A stretch of 64,000 bases of DNA from Eutreptiella sp. 'Long Island Sound 2002'. Its lineage: Eukaryota; Euglenozoa; Euglenophyceae; Eutreptiales; Eutreptiaceae. Numbering within the stretch: position 1 is the first letter of the stretch; each line of letters starts with the position of its first letter. A program made the position numbers and the translations under genes. Positions 1 to 8,530 of the stretch are shown here, piece by piece. Location: NCBI GenBank assembly GCA_964036045.1, contig OZ038378.1:56521498-56585497 (forward strand), in the 5' to 3' direction. The notes beneath the pieces are model-generated. The model made no database searches. It was not told the origin of the DNA and saw only the letters and a program-made list of their open reading frames with translations.

Positions 1-3000
1 CAGCTCGCTCCTAGTTCGAGTCTTGATTACCGAGCTGGGTTTACCCTGTCGAGGTTTTACACCACCTTTTAGGGGCCAAGGCTGAGCAACACGTTTTAGC
101 AGCAACAGCAGCAGTAAGCAGAAGGTCCAAAAGTCCTTGCGACCACACCGCGGCTCAAAACCGGCATCCAAGTAGCTCAAAACGACCGGAGAGCAAAGGC
201 GCATCACCACAAACAAGTTTCGTTGCGTTTTGAGCCGCATAGCCCGGTCTACGGCCGATTTAGTGTCCAAAAATGGCCGTTTTTGGGCTGTTTTTGGCTG
301 TTTTCAGGACGATTGTCCTGAAAGTTCACGACGATCGCCGCTACGCCAAGCAGGTGTTTCCGATGAGGGCCATTGTTCTTTCATGGCGATTGGGCCATCA
401 AAGGAAGGCAAATGAGTGTTGAATAAGGCGTGTACCACGCCGTGGTGCCACGCAATGGTCCATTTTGAGGTGAAAATGGGCCGTTTTCCAGCCGCGTTTG
501 AGGACCATCGCCGTAACCATGGAGGCACATCTCTAAAGCAAGGGATCTTTCTTCAACGGTGATTTCCCATGCGTTACGCAAGACGAGGACCCAGCTCGGT
601 GCTAGTTCGAGTCTTGATTACCGAGCTGCGTTTACCCTGTCGAGGTTTTACACCACCTTTTAGGGGCCAAGGCTGAGCAACACGTTTTAGCAGCAGCAGC
701 AAGCAGCAGCAGCAAGTAGCAGCAGCAGCAGGCGAGTAAAAAGTCCTTGCGACCACACTGCGGCTCAAAACCGGCATCCAAGTAGCTCAAAACGACCGGG
801 GAGCCAAGGCGCATCACCACAGACAAATTTTGTTGCATTTTTAGCCGTCTAGCCCGTTCTACGGCCGATTTAGTGTCCAAAAATGGCCGTTTTTGGGCTG
901 TTTTCGGCCGTTTTCAGGACCATCGTCCTGAAAGTTCAGGACGATCGCCGCTACGCCAAGCAGGTGTTTCCGATGAGGGCCGTTGTTCTTCCATGGCAAT
1001 TGGGCTATCAAAGGATGGCAAATGGGTGTTCAATAAGGCGTGTACCACGCCATGGTGCGACGCAGTGGTCCATTTTGAGGTGAAAATGGGCCGTTTTCAA
1101 GCCGCGTTTGAGGACCATCGCCGTAACCATGGAGGCACATCTCTAAAGCAAGGGGTCTTTCTTCAACGGTGATTTCCCATGCGTTACGCAAGACTAGGAC
1201 CCAGCTCGGTCCTAGTTGGAGTCTTGATTACAGAGCTGGGTTTAGCCTGTCGAGGTTTTACACCACCTTTTAGGGGCCAAGGATGAGCTACACGTTTTAG
1301 CAGCAGCAAGCAGCAAGCAGCAAGCAGCAGCAGCAGCAAGCAGCAGCAGCAGGCGGTCCAAAAGTCCTTGCGACCACAGCGCGGCTCAAAACCGGCATCC
1401 TAGTAGCTCAAAACGACCGGGGAGCCAAGGCGCATCACCACAAACAATTTTTGCTGCATTTCGAGCCGTCTAGCCCGTTCTACGGCCGATTTAGTGTCCA
1501 AAAATGGCCGTTTTTGGGCTGTTTTCGGCTCTTTTCAGGACGATTGTCTTGGAAGTTCACGACGATCGCCGCTACGCCAAGTAGGTGCTTCCGATGAGGG
1601 CCATTGTTCTTTCATGACGATTGGGCCATCAAAGGAAGGCAAATGGGTGTTCAATAAGGCGTGTACCACGCCGTGCTGGAACGCAGTGGTCCATTTTGAG
1701 GTGAAAATGGGCCGTTTTCCAGCCGCGTTTGAGGACCATCGCCGTAACCATGGAGGCACATCTCCAAAGCAAGGGGTCTTTCTTCAACGGTGATTTCCCA
1801 TGCGTTACGCAAGACTAGGACCCAGCTCGGTCCTAGTTCGAGTCTTGATTACCGAGCTGGGTTTACTCTGTCGAGGTTTTACACCACCTTTTAGGGGCCA
1901 AGGATGAGCTACACGTTTTAGTAGCAGCAGCAAGCAGTAGGCGCATAAAAAGTCCTTTCGACCACACCGCGGCTCATAACGGGCATCCAAGTAGCTCAAA
2001 ACGACCGGGGAGCCAAGGTGCATTACCGCAAACAAGTTTCGTTGCGTTTTGAGCCGTCTAGCCCGTCTTACGGCCGATTTAGTGTCCAAAAATGGCCGTT
2101 TTTGGGCTATTTTTCAGGACGATCGTCCTGAAAGTTAACGACGATCGCCGCTACGCCAAGCAGGTGTTTCCGATGAGGGCCGTTGCTCTTTCATGGCGAT
2201 TGGGCTATCAAAGGATGGCAAATGGGTGTTCAATAAGGCGTGTACCACGGCGTGGTGCCACGCAGTGGTCCACTTGGGGTGAAAATGAGCCGTTTTCCAG
2301 CCGCATTTCAGGACTATCGCTACAAGCATCAGCAGGCGCTTAAAAAGACCTTGCAACCACACCGAGGCTCAGAACCGGCATCCAAGTAGCTCAAAACGAC
2401 CAGGGAGCCAAGGCGCATCACCACAAACAAGTTTCGTTGCATTTCGAGCCGTCTAGCCCGTTCTACGGCCGATTTAGTGTCCAAAAATGGCCGTTTTTGG
2501 GCTGTTTTTGGCTTTTTTTAGGACGATCGTCCTGAAAGTTATGGACGATCGCCGCTACGCCAAGCTGGTGTTTCCGATGAGGGCCGTTGTTCTTTCATGG
2601 CGATTGGGCTATCAAAGGATGGCAAATGGGTGGTCAATAAGGCGTGTACCACGCCGTGGTGCCACAGAGTGGTCCACTTGAGGTGAAAATGAGCCGTTTC
2701 CAGCCGCATTTCAGAACCATCGCGACAAGCATCTGCAGGCGCTTAAAAAGTCCTTGAGACCACACCGCGGCTCAAAACCGGCATCCAAGTACCTCAAAAC
2801 GACCGCGGAGCCAAGGCGCATCACCACAAACAACTTTGGTTGCATTTCGAGCCGTCTAGCTTGTTCTACGGCCGATTTAGTGTCCAAAAATGGCCGTTTT
2901 TGGGCTGTTTTTGGCTGTTTTCAGGACCTTGTAGTAGCCGCTATATTGTAGTTGAAAACCGGCATCAAGTAGCTCGAGGAAGCAAACGCGCATCACGGGA

Positions 3001-3115
3001 AACAGGTTTTGTACCGTTCCGAGCCGTCTAGCCTGTTTTACCGCTGAATTAGTGTCCAAAGATGGCCGTTTTTGGGTTGATTTCGGGTTTCCCGTGGTCC
3101 ATTTGGGGTGAATAA
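1..3115 (+). repeat. Left tandem array of ~0.6-kb satellite units (forward)
   Basis: Near-identical units begin at 1, 592, 1202 and 1823, with periods of 591, 610 and 621 bp. Two shortened units follow from about 2336 and 2738, then a divergent remnant at about 2946-3115. Each full unit holds a conserved block around CCTGTCGAGGTTTTACACC, an AGC-rich microsatellite of variable length (for example about 691-735 and 1298-1352), the block GGCCGTTTTTGGGCTG, and a copy, sometimes mutated, of the perfect 16-bp palindrome CAGGACGATCGTCCTG (clean at 2115-2130). The array starts at base 1, so it probably continues to the left. The same unit recurs inverted at 8531-12768. Short open frames of about 99 codons in some copies look incidental. 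Confidence 0.93.
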
Positions 3116-3200
3116 TGAGCGTTTTTGAGTTAGTGGTCAAGAGCGCACACGGTAGGAGCAAGCAGCTCGCAACACCCGTCAATCCATATGTGCCTTTGTT

Positions 3201-3222
3201 GCCATGTAGGCTTTCTCATGGC
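3201..3222 (+). other. Hairpin 1, stem GCCATG/CATGGC
   Basis: Six-bp perfect stem around the loop TAGGCTTTCT (3207-3216). An outer T-A pair extends it to 7 bp. Confidence 0.85.
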
Positions 3223-3250
3223 ATCCAAGCGGATTGTTATGTACCTTCCT

Positions 3251-3282
3251 TGGTTGCCGTGTAGGCTTTCTCACGGCAATCA
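3251..3282 (+). other. Hairpin 2, stem GCCGTG/CACGGC, extended
   Basis: The same loop (3262-3271) on the stem 3256-3261/3272-3277. Pairing continues outward to 11 bp with one G-T wobble. Relative to hairpin 1 the fourth stem pair has changed from A-T to G-C on both arms. Confidence 0.88.
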
Positions 3283-3360
3283 AACTAATATTGACTTTGT
3301 CCGATGAGGGAACACAAGTGTTTGTTTGATGAGTGCACTTGCTCCATATGTGCCATTGTT

Positions 3361-3382
3361 GCCACGTAGGCTTTCTCGTGGC
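3361..3382 (+). other. Hairpin 3, stem GCCACG/CGTGGC
   Basis: The loop at 3367-3376 is unchanged. Relative to hairpin 1 the fifth stem pair has changed from T-A to C-G on both arms, a second independent compensatory change. Confidence 0.87.
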
Positions 3383-3568
3383 ATCAAAACGTGCTTGTTA
3401 TGTGGGTACCTTGGTCGCCGTGTTAACGATTAGACAATCAAATGACTGCAAATGAGTGATGGAGAAGGCATCTTCCGCACCGCTGTGTCTTCCCGTGGTC
3501 CCTTTGGGGCGAAAAATGGGTAGGAGCAAGCACCTTGCAACACCCGTCAATCCATTTATGCCTTTGTT

Positions 3569-3590
3569 GCCATGTAGGCTTTCTCATGGC
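3569..3590 (+). other. Hairpin 4, stem GCCATG/CATGGC
   Basis: Second-copy equivalent of hairpin 1, with the loop at 3575-3584. Confidence 0.85.
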
Positions 3591-3622
3591 ATCCAAGCGG
3601 CTGTTATGTACGTACCTTGGTT

Positions 3623-3644
3623 GCCGTGTAGGCTTTCTCACGGC
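3623..3644 (+). other. Hairpin 5, stem GCCGTG/CACGGC
   Basis: Second-copy equivalent of hairpin 2, with the loop at 3629-3638. The outer TTGG/TCAA flanks again extend the pairing. Confidence 0.85.
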
Positions 3645-3727
3645 AATCAAAGTAATATTGACTTTGTCCGATGAGGGAACACAAGTGTTTGTTTGATGAG
3701 TGCACTTGCTGCATATGTGCCTTTGTT

Positions 3728-3749
3728 GCCATGTAGGCTTTCTCATGGC
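3728..3749 (+). other. Hairpin 6, stem GCCATG/CATGGC
   Basis: Positional equivalent of hairpin 3, but with the A-T stem variant. The loop is at 3734-3743. Confidence 0.85.
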
Positions 3750-3783
3750 ATCAAAACGTGCTTGTTATGTGGGTACCTTGGTC

Positions 3784-3805
3784 GCCGTGTAGGCTTTCTC
3801 ACGGC
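3784..3805 (+). other. Hairpin 7, stem GCCGTG/CACGGC
   Basis: Loop at 3790-3799. This is the last hairpin before the gene, about 130 bp upstream of the ATG at 3935. It is the intact counterpart of the damaged copy near 3412-3440. Confidence 0.85.
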
Positions 3806-3934
3806 AATCAAGCCATTTCACTTTCGAATGATGTTTGACCATGCTTTGATTAGTTCCCAATTTGTATCACTTTATGGACGCTTAGTTGCTATTTTTGTCA
3901 CCATCTTTTGGTGTGGAATTTATTATTTGGACAC

Positions 3935-4537
3935 ATGCCGAGGCCTTCACTGATCGACAAAGATTGTCATGATGTGGCTCGCCTATGGGGATGGAAGTGG
4001 GTACGCCAAGACAACCAAGACATGAAGGCCAAGGCGGTCATGCGGTGGACTTGTGCATCTTGTGGAGAATCCAAGAATCTACGGTTTGATAACATGAAGA
4101 AGTTTGGTCCGGAAGAGCACAAGTGTTCAAAACTATGTCCACCACAAGGGAAAGAGGATAATGCGAAAGGAAAAGACGGTCGCCCATCCGTCAGCACGTT
4201 GCATTGCAATCAACTTGCGGCCGAATATGGATGTGATGAGTTGGGGGTGCTTGTGGACAACGTCGTGCATGTAGACGAGTCCCTCATTTCCTCAATTTGT
4301 GTGATGCGTTGGCAATGTTGGGGTTGTACCACCAATTTTGATCGTACATACAACATGATGAAGAGTCGAGGCTTTGTTTGCTCCACTTGCAACACATCAC
4401 AATCTCAGGAGGACAAAAAGCGCGCAGGGCAAGCGGGCTCCAAGGAGAACAAGCAGCGGGCAGGGCAAGCGGGCGGTGTGGTGGCACCCCGGGAGGACAA
4501 GCAGCGGGCAGGGCAAGCGGGCTCCAAGGAGAACTAG
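3935..4537 (+). pseudogene. N-terminal Cys-rich part of the Helitron-like Rep, ends at in-frame TAG
   Basis: The first ATG of this frame is at 3935 (MPRPSLIDKDCHDVARLWG). About 140 residues follow with two Cys-rich blocks: WTCASCGESKNLRF...HKCSKLC, and about 60 residues later WQCWGCTTNF...FVCSTCN. Each has two Cys pairs spaced like a zinc ribbon, suggesting nucleic-acid binding. The frame then enters a 12-residue repeat and stops at TAG 4535-4537. It is the same frame as the large Rep segment at 4661-7753, so I read it as the original N-terminus of one protein now split by nonsense codons (4535 and 4607). An intron removing the stops cannot be excluded, but no clear splice sites flank them. 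Confidence 0.6.
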
Positions 4538-4816
4538 CAGCGGGCAGGGAAAGCGGGCTCCAAGAAGGACAAGCAGCGCGCAGGGCAAGCGGGCTCCAAG
4601 GAGAACTAGCAGCGGGTAGGGCAAGCGGGCTCCAAAGAGGACAACCAGCGCGCAGGGCAAGTGGGCTCCAAGGAGAAGAAGAAGCGGGCAGGGCAAGCGG
4701 GCTCCAAGGAGGACAAGCAGCGGGCGGGACAGGCTAGCCCTAAGGAGGACAAGCAACGGGCGGGGCAAGCAGGGTCTAAGGAGGATAAGCAAGGGGCAGG
4801 GCAATCTGGGGCCGTT
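4409..4816 (+). repeat. 36-bp tandem repeat encoding a KEDKQRAGQAGS-like dodecapeptide
   Basis: About eleven 36-bp units; the second carries a small insertion (GVVAPR in place of SK). The frame encodes a Lys/Gln/Gly-rich dodecapeptide between the zinc-binding-like region and the Rep core, probably a flexible basic linker. In two units the codon AAG is TAG, in the context GAGAACTAG, at 4535 and 4607. The shared context suggests one mutation copied by repeat expansion. The last units (from about 4709) are more diverged. Confidence 0.9.
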
Positions 4817-7753
4817 CGGCGTGCTTTGAATTATGCAGGTGAAACCTTGGCAAGCCAATCAACACAAGCCATTCAGCACACGTGGGAGAGAGGCGATGAG
4901 ATAGAACCGCCCGGATCCGTTGTGGATGAAGATGAGGAAGCCATGCTGCAATCGGTTGCAGGCCCATCACCTGATGAGTTTACGGGATCAAAGGTTGGCA
5001 CATCTCTTGCTTCAACTGTGAGAGGCTTTTGGGAGCAAACTGGAATGGATAGATTTCCCGTTCAACCTGCAGCCAACTTGGAGAGTTGTGAGTCTTTGGA
5101 GGCCTTGGTGCGAGCTATACTGGATGAGAAGGTGGACACCGTGAATATGGTGGCGTTGGCCAAAGAGTGGCACAAAAAAGTTGGAGTATGCGAGGACATT
5201 CAATCTTGCGGGTGCTGCGGAGTGAGAGATTTCCAACAAGTGAAGGAAGTGGAGGTATCCAAGTTGGACCTTTTAAGGTTGGACACGAAACAAGTTTCAT
5301 GGTACCACGGGATTCCCATTCAGTATCGCAAGTATGCTGCGGTCTTTGAACAAGACACAAGGCTATATTGGTTGCACCATGATCTTGTATCTAATGGTGC
5401 AGTGCAATTGTGTAATTCATGTCATCGGAGTTTGTTTCATCCAAAGAAAGGTCAAGTGCCACCAAATGCCATTGCTAGTGGCAAGCATTTTGGTAAGCGA
5501 TGCGACTTACCGGAGTTAACGGATTTGGAGGAGCGTATGTTGGGACCAGTGCGGACGACAGTTAACACCGTAAAGCTTGTTAGTGCCAAGAATGGTGCAA
5601 CATCGCAATGGGGTGTTCGAGGGCACGCTATTTCTGTACCGCATGATGGACCCGAAGTGTTGGCAGCACGTCTACCGGATGTAGAGGCTCTTGTGGGTAC
5701 AGAGGTCATTTTTGTGGGACCGCGCCGTGATGCGGAGGCTATGCGTCGTGATCAACACTGCAAAGAACGAGTAGAGCGAATCTTCACACCGCGATGGGAT
5801 GGATTGGTTCAATGGTTGCGAGTTTTGAAAGTGATCAATCCGGAATATGCCAACGTCGAAATCTTGGAGGTTGCACCACCTGAAGTGGTTGATTTTCCAA
5901 ATGCTGTATTTGACAATGTGTCCATTGGTGATGATCCGGATGTGATTGCAACCGAAAAGCAATCCGGTGCGGACATTGCAGGAGCAAGAAAAGGTGACTT
6001 GGATGATGGTGAGGTAATATTGGATGCTGTTATGCTGTCGGATGGAGCATTATTGAATCGAGATGGGAACGATGTGCCACAAGTTCTTCAATCTATCAAG
6101 GAGATGCTAGCGGACCGTCGTAACATTAGAGTTCGACGAGAAGAAGTTGCCATGAACGAGTTTGAGGCCAATGACCGCCTTTTGACGTTGTCCTTTCCCT
6201 CGTTGTTTATGTTTGGAAGTGGTATCAAGCGGCCATGTGGAGTTTCGGAAGCGGATACAAAGCACATGTTGTTGCAATATGATAATCGCTTTGCCGAAGC
6301 CCGCGACTTTTGTTTGTTGCTCTTTAACCAAAAGTGTCGCCACACAGCGTTGCGAAGCGTCAGGGATGCCATTTATGCCAATCCCAATCGAATGAAGGCA
6401 TTTGAGACGGCCATCAACACGCCCAATCTCGAGGAAGATTTGAAGAAGGCAGAAGCAAACCCCCAAGGAAAAGAAGCGCGACACCTTGTGCACACATTCA
6501 TGCCTTTGTTCCGGACTTGCCATGCAGCGGTGCCCTTCAGCACTTCGGAGCAGTATGCCGTGATGGGGAAGATGAATAGTATGATGTTGTTCTTTGGGCC
6601 TCCAAGTCTCTTCTACACGGTTGCACCAAATGATATAGACAACGAGTTGTCTTTATGTTTGTCGATGGGTGATCGCCAAGCTCGTGTTCCATTGCCGGAG
6701 CTTTCGCGGCGATTTGAAGCGTTATCCAAGAACCCTGTGGCCGCCGCACACATTTTTGAGCGACAAGTGCGGGCTTTCTTGGAGGTTTTGCTAGGTCTTC
6801 CGAATTCCAAGCAAACCAAGAAAGATCGTGCGGTGTGCAACCGTAAGAAGGGTCTATTTGGTACATGTGTGGCCCATTGCACATACTACGAGTGCCAAGG
6901 CCGAGGCTCTCTCCATTTCCATGGTCTCTTTTGGGGTGGCATTCCCCCATGGTTGTTGGACATGGTTGTGGGGAATGACGAGCTTGTGAAAGCTGTGGCC
7001 ACGGTGTTGGATCAACAAATATGTGCCGCATTGGATGCCCACATTCACCAGGATTATGAGCATAGACTAAAGCACAAGGTTGAAGCCCCACGTATGCTAG
7101 AGGAGAAGCAACTTTTGCCTCCATTGCCGGATGACCCCCATGAAGCGGCACGGGAAATTGAACAGTTTGCCTCCAAGGTCTTTGGACACATTCAAATCCA
7201 CAGGTGTCTCATTGCTAGTTGCGGTAAACCACCAGGAGGAAAGAGTGGGTGCCGTTTTGGGTTGCCTCGTGCAGCAGGAGAAGGGTACAGTGAAACACGG
7301 CCACATGTCTTTGTGGTGTATCATACCCCTTCAGGAAGGCACAACATCCGGATGTATGAGTCGGAAGTAGAATTTGATGCCAATGATGAAAAGGTAAGCT
7401 GTGTTCTCGTCATATGGGAGTTGCGGCGGCCACATCCTTGTGATGGACGTGTGGTTGAAACCAACAAACTCTTGGCCTACTTGTATGCTAGCAACACAAA
7501 TGTGCAATTCCTCGGAGGTGAGGACGTGCTAGTTGCTGTGGCCAAATACCTTGTTGGTTACTGTAGCAAGAATCCGGTAAGGATTGCCAATGTGTTGAGC
7601 ACAATTCGTCAAGTGACTCGTGAGGTGGACAAAATGGACACCACGGAGTTTGCACAACCCGGAGAGAAGAAGGCCTTGTTGCTAAAGCGCATCATCAACT
7701 CGTTGGACAAGAAGGTGGAATTTGGTGCGCAAAGATCGTGTTTCCCATTTTGA
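4661..7753 (+). CDS. Helitron-like replication initiator (HUH Rep), no helicase domain
   Basis: Recognised by a series of Helitron Rep features. A DUF6570-like segment (LCNSCHRSL, about 5405-5560) precedes LSFPSLFMFG (about 6184), the LLLFNQK...FFGPPSLFYTVAPND region of Helitron_like_N, then YECQGRGSLHFHGLFWGG with the metal-binding HFH (His codons 6914 and 6920). YLVGY follows, with Tyr codons at 7547 and 7559, spaced as in two-tyrosine Reps. These would nick and join single-stranded DNA in rolling-circle transposition. The open stretch begins at 4610 after a TAG. The first in-frame ATG is 4943, which still leaves about 936 codons with every motif. It stops at TGA 7751-7753 just past LLLKRIINSLDKKVEF, where canonical Helitron proteins continue to a Pif1 helicase. 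That part is missing or lost to a frameshift. Confidence 0.88.
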   Translation: MGSKEKKKRAGQAGSKEDKQRAGQASPKEDKQRAGQAGSKEDKQGAGQSGAVRRALNYAGETLASQSTQAIQHTWERGDEIEPPGSVVDEDEEAMLQSVAGPSPDEFTGSKVGTSLASTVRGFWEQTGMDRFPVQPAANLESCESLEALVRAILDEKVDTVNMVALAKEWHKKVGVCEDIQSCGCCGVRDFQQVKEVEVSKLDLLRLDTKQVSWYHGIPIQYRKYAAVFEQDTRLYWLHHDLVSNGAVQLCNSCHRSLFHPKKGQVPPNAIASGKHFGKRCDLPELTDLEERMLGPVRTTVNTVKLVSAKNGATSQWGVRGHAISVPHDGPEVLAARLPDVEALVGTEVIFVGPRRDAEAMRRDQHCKERVERIFTPRWDGLVQWLRVLKVINPEYANVEILEVAPPEVVDFPNAVFDNVSIGDDPDVIATEKQSGADIAGARKGDLDDGEVILDAVMLSDGALLNRDGNDVPQVLQSIKEMLADRRNIRVRREEVAMNEFEANDRLLTLSFPSLFMFGSGIKRPCGVSEADTKHMLLQYDNRFAEARDFCLLLFNQKCRHTALRSVRDAIYANPNRMKAFETAINTPNLEEDLKKAEANPQGKEARHLVHTFMPLFRTCHAAVPFSTSEQYAVMGKMNSMMLFFGPPSLFYTVAPNDIDNELSLCLSMGDRQARVPLPELSRRFEALSKNPVAAAHIFERQVRAFLEVLLGLPNSKQTKKDRAVCNRKKGLFGTCVAHCTYYECQGRGSLHFHGLFWGGIPPWLLDMVVGNDELVKAVATVLDQQICAALDAHIHQDYEHRLKHKVEAPRMLEEKQLLPPLPDDPHEAAREIEQFASKVFGHIQIHRCLIASCGKPPGGKSGCRFGLPRAAGEGYSETRPHVFVVYHTPSGRHNIRMYESEVEFDANDEKVSCVLVIWELRRPHPCDGRVVETNKLLAYLYASNTNVQFLGGEDVLVAVAKYLVGYCSKNPVRIANVLSTIRQVTREVDKMDTTEFAQPGEKKALLLKRIINSLDKKVEFGAQRSCFPF

Positions 7754-8444
7754 ATTTCTCTCCAATGAAGAAGCGGCAAAAAATACACTTCTTTCCACTC
7801 CAAGTGCACCACTCTGCCCCATTGCATGTGACTTGCAAACACAAATGGACCGTTTGTTTGGATGGCATGCCAAATTCCCGCACAGCCGTCATACAACCAC
7901 TAGTAGTATCAATGCCTTTTTGCGCAAACATGGTGGGCATTTTGATGTGACAATGCTCTTGCAAAAATGTGCCAATGTAGAATTGAACATTCATATTTTC
8001 GAAGATCTTATCTCTCGGATGTTACACGTTACCAATACCAATGACCGGGTTGATGTGCTCATGGCACATCGCTCCAATTTTCCATTCCCGGAATTGGAGG
8101 CGTTCTTGGATGGAATGACAGTAGCATGCATGAACGATCTCATTCCCACACTAGCGCCACCGGTCACACCATCACCACAAACACCAAACACCCCGCGGAA
8201 TCCGAGCTCCGAGATTTTAGTCATTCCTTTCGAACTCCCATCCGATGAGGATGGCAAGGAGGAGGACTCACCACCAAAGAGAGCATCCGAAAAGAAAAGT
8301 ACTTCAAACAGAAAAACCGCCAAAAAGGCCCTGTTTGGAAAAGGATCGCGCACCCGCAATGTCCGCAGCACAAAGGAAGACCGTCACGCCCGAGAACTCC
8401 GAAAAAAAAACTCCAAAAATGTTAGAGGTCCCCAAATTGGGTGA
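7722..8444 (+). CDS. Overlapping frame downstream of Rep, possible frameshifted C-terminus
   Basis: This frame is +1 relative to Rep and overlaps its last 32 bases. It has no ATG at the overlap (first ATG 7845), so it is more likely a continuation by frameshift, or a spliced exon, than an independent gene. The text VRKDRVSHFEFLSNEE could correspond to the part of Helitron Reps just after the tyrosine helix, but I cannot confirm homology. About 100 residues of unknown globular sequence follow. The tail is Pro/Ser-rich (PPVTPSPQTPNTPRNP), then acidic (SDEDGKEED), then strongly basic, like a nuclear-localisation tail. Near 8280-8469 another frame (KTVTPENSEKKTPKMLEVPK...DTDDE, ending TAG 8467-8469) reads at least as naturally, so a second frame change is possible. 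No helicase motifs are visible. Confidence 0.5.
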   Translation: MVRKDRVSHFEFLSNEEAAKNTLLSTPSAPLCPIACDLQTQMDRLFGWHAKFPHSRHTTTSSINAFLRKHGGHFDVTMLLQKCANVELNIHIFEDLISRMLHVTNTNDRVDVLMAHRSNFPFPELEAFLDGMTVACMNDLIPTLAPPVTPSPQTPNTPRNPSSEILVIPFELPSDEDGKEEDSPPKRASEKKSTSNRKTAKKALFGKGSRTRNVRSTKEDRHARELRKKNSKNVRGPQIG

Positions 8445-8496
8445 AGCCAATGATACGGACGATGAGTAGTTCGGTTCATCATTTGTGTCCCTCACC

Positions 8497-8528
8497 ACAT
8501 GCGCATGTAGGCTTTCTCATGTGCGTGT
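8497..8528 (+). other. Right-hand hairpin with the same TAGGCTTTCT loop
   Basis: Loop at 8508-8517. The stem pairs 8497-8507 with 8518-8528 over 11 bp including two G-T wobbles. The outer stem sequence differs from all left-side hairpins while the loop is identical. It lies about 30 bases after the last candidate stop codon and 2 bases before the inverted satellite array, consistent with a 3' subterminal hairpin or a transcript-end structure. Confidence 0.87.
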
Positions 8529-8530
8529 AC

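Larger units (their letters stand above)
3091..3830 (+). repeat. Tandem block carrying the TAGGCTTTCT-loop hairpins
   Basis: Two copies of a ~370-bp block, about 3173-3424 and 3541-3790, are separated by sequence resembling the edge of the 0.6-kb unit. Each copy carries hairpins roughly 55 bp apart with the invariant loop TAGGCTTTCT, flanked by shared text such as CACCCGTCAATCCAT and GACTTTGTCCGATGAGGG. Seven hairpins are intact. One expected position (about 3412-3440) has lost its loop and right arm. The block lies directly upstream of the Rep-like gene. Confidence 0.9.
3091..8530 (+). mobile_element. Helitron-like (HUH Rep) element, boundaries uncertain
   Basis: A Helitron-type Rep frame is framed by hairpins with a shared loop (cluster 3201-3805, single copy 8497-8528), and the whole sits between inverted satellite arrays. 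Helitrons classically carry a subterminal 3' hairpin, which the right hairpin resembles. However, I see no convincing CTRR terminus just after it: the sequence runs straight into the inverted array at 8531. The element could therefore be larger and include the satellite arms, or its ends could be degraded. That it encodes a Helitron-type Rep is well supported; the limits given are inference. Confidence 0.55.

Noticed and set aside
3412-3445. Eighth left-side hairpin
   Set aside because: The left arm GCCGTG is present, but the loop and the matching right arm are lost, so it is treated as a broken copy.
7754-8470. Pif1-type helicase C-terminal to Rep
   Set aside because: No GxxGxGK(S/T) or DExx-like motif is visible in any plus frame here.
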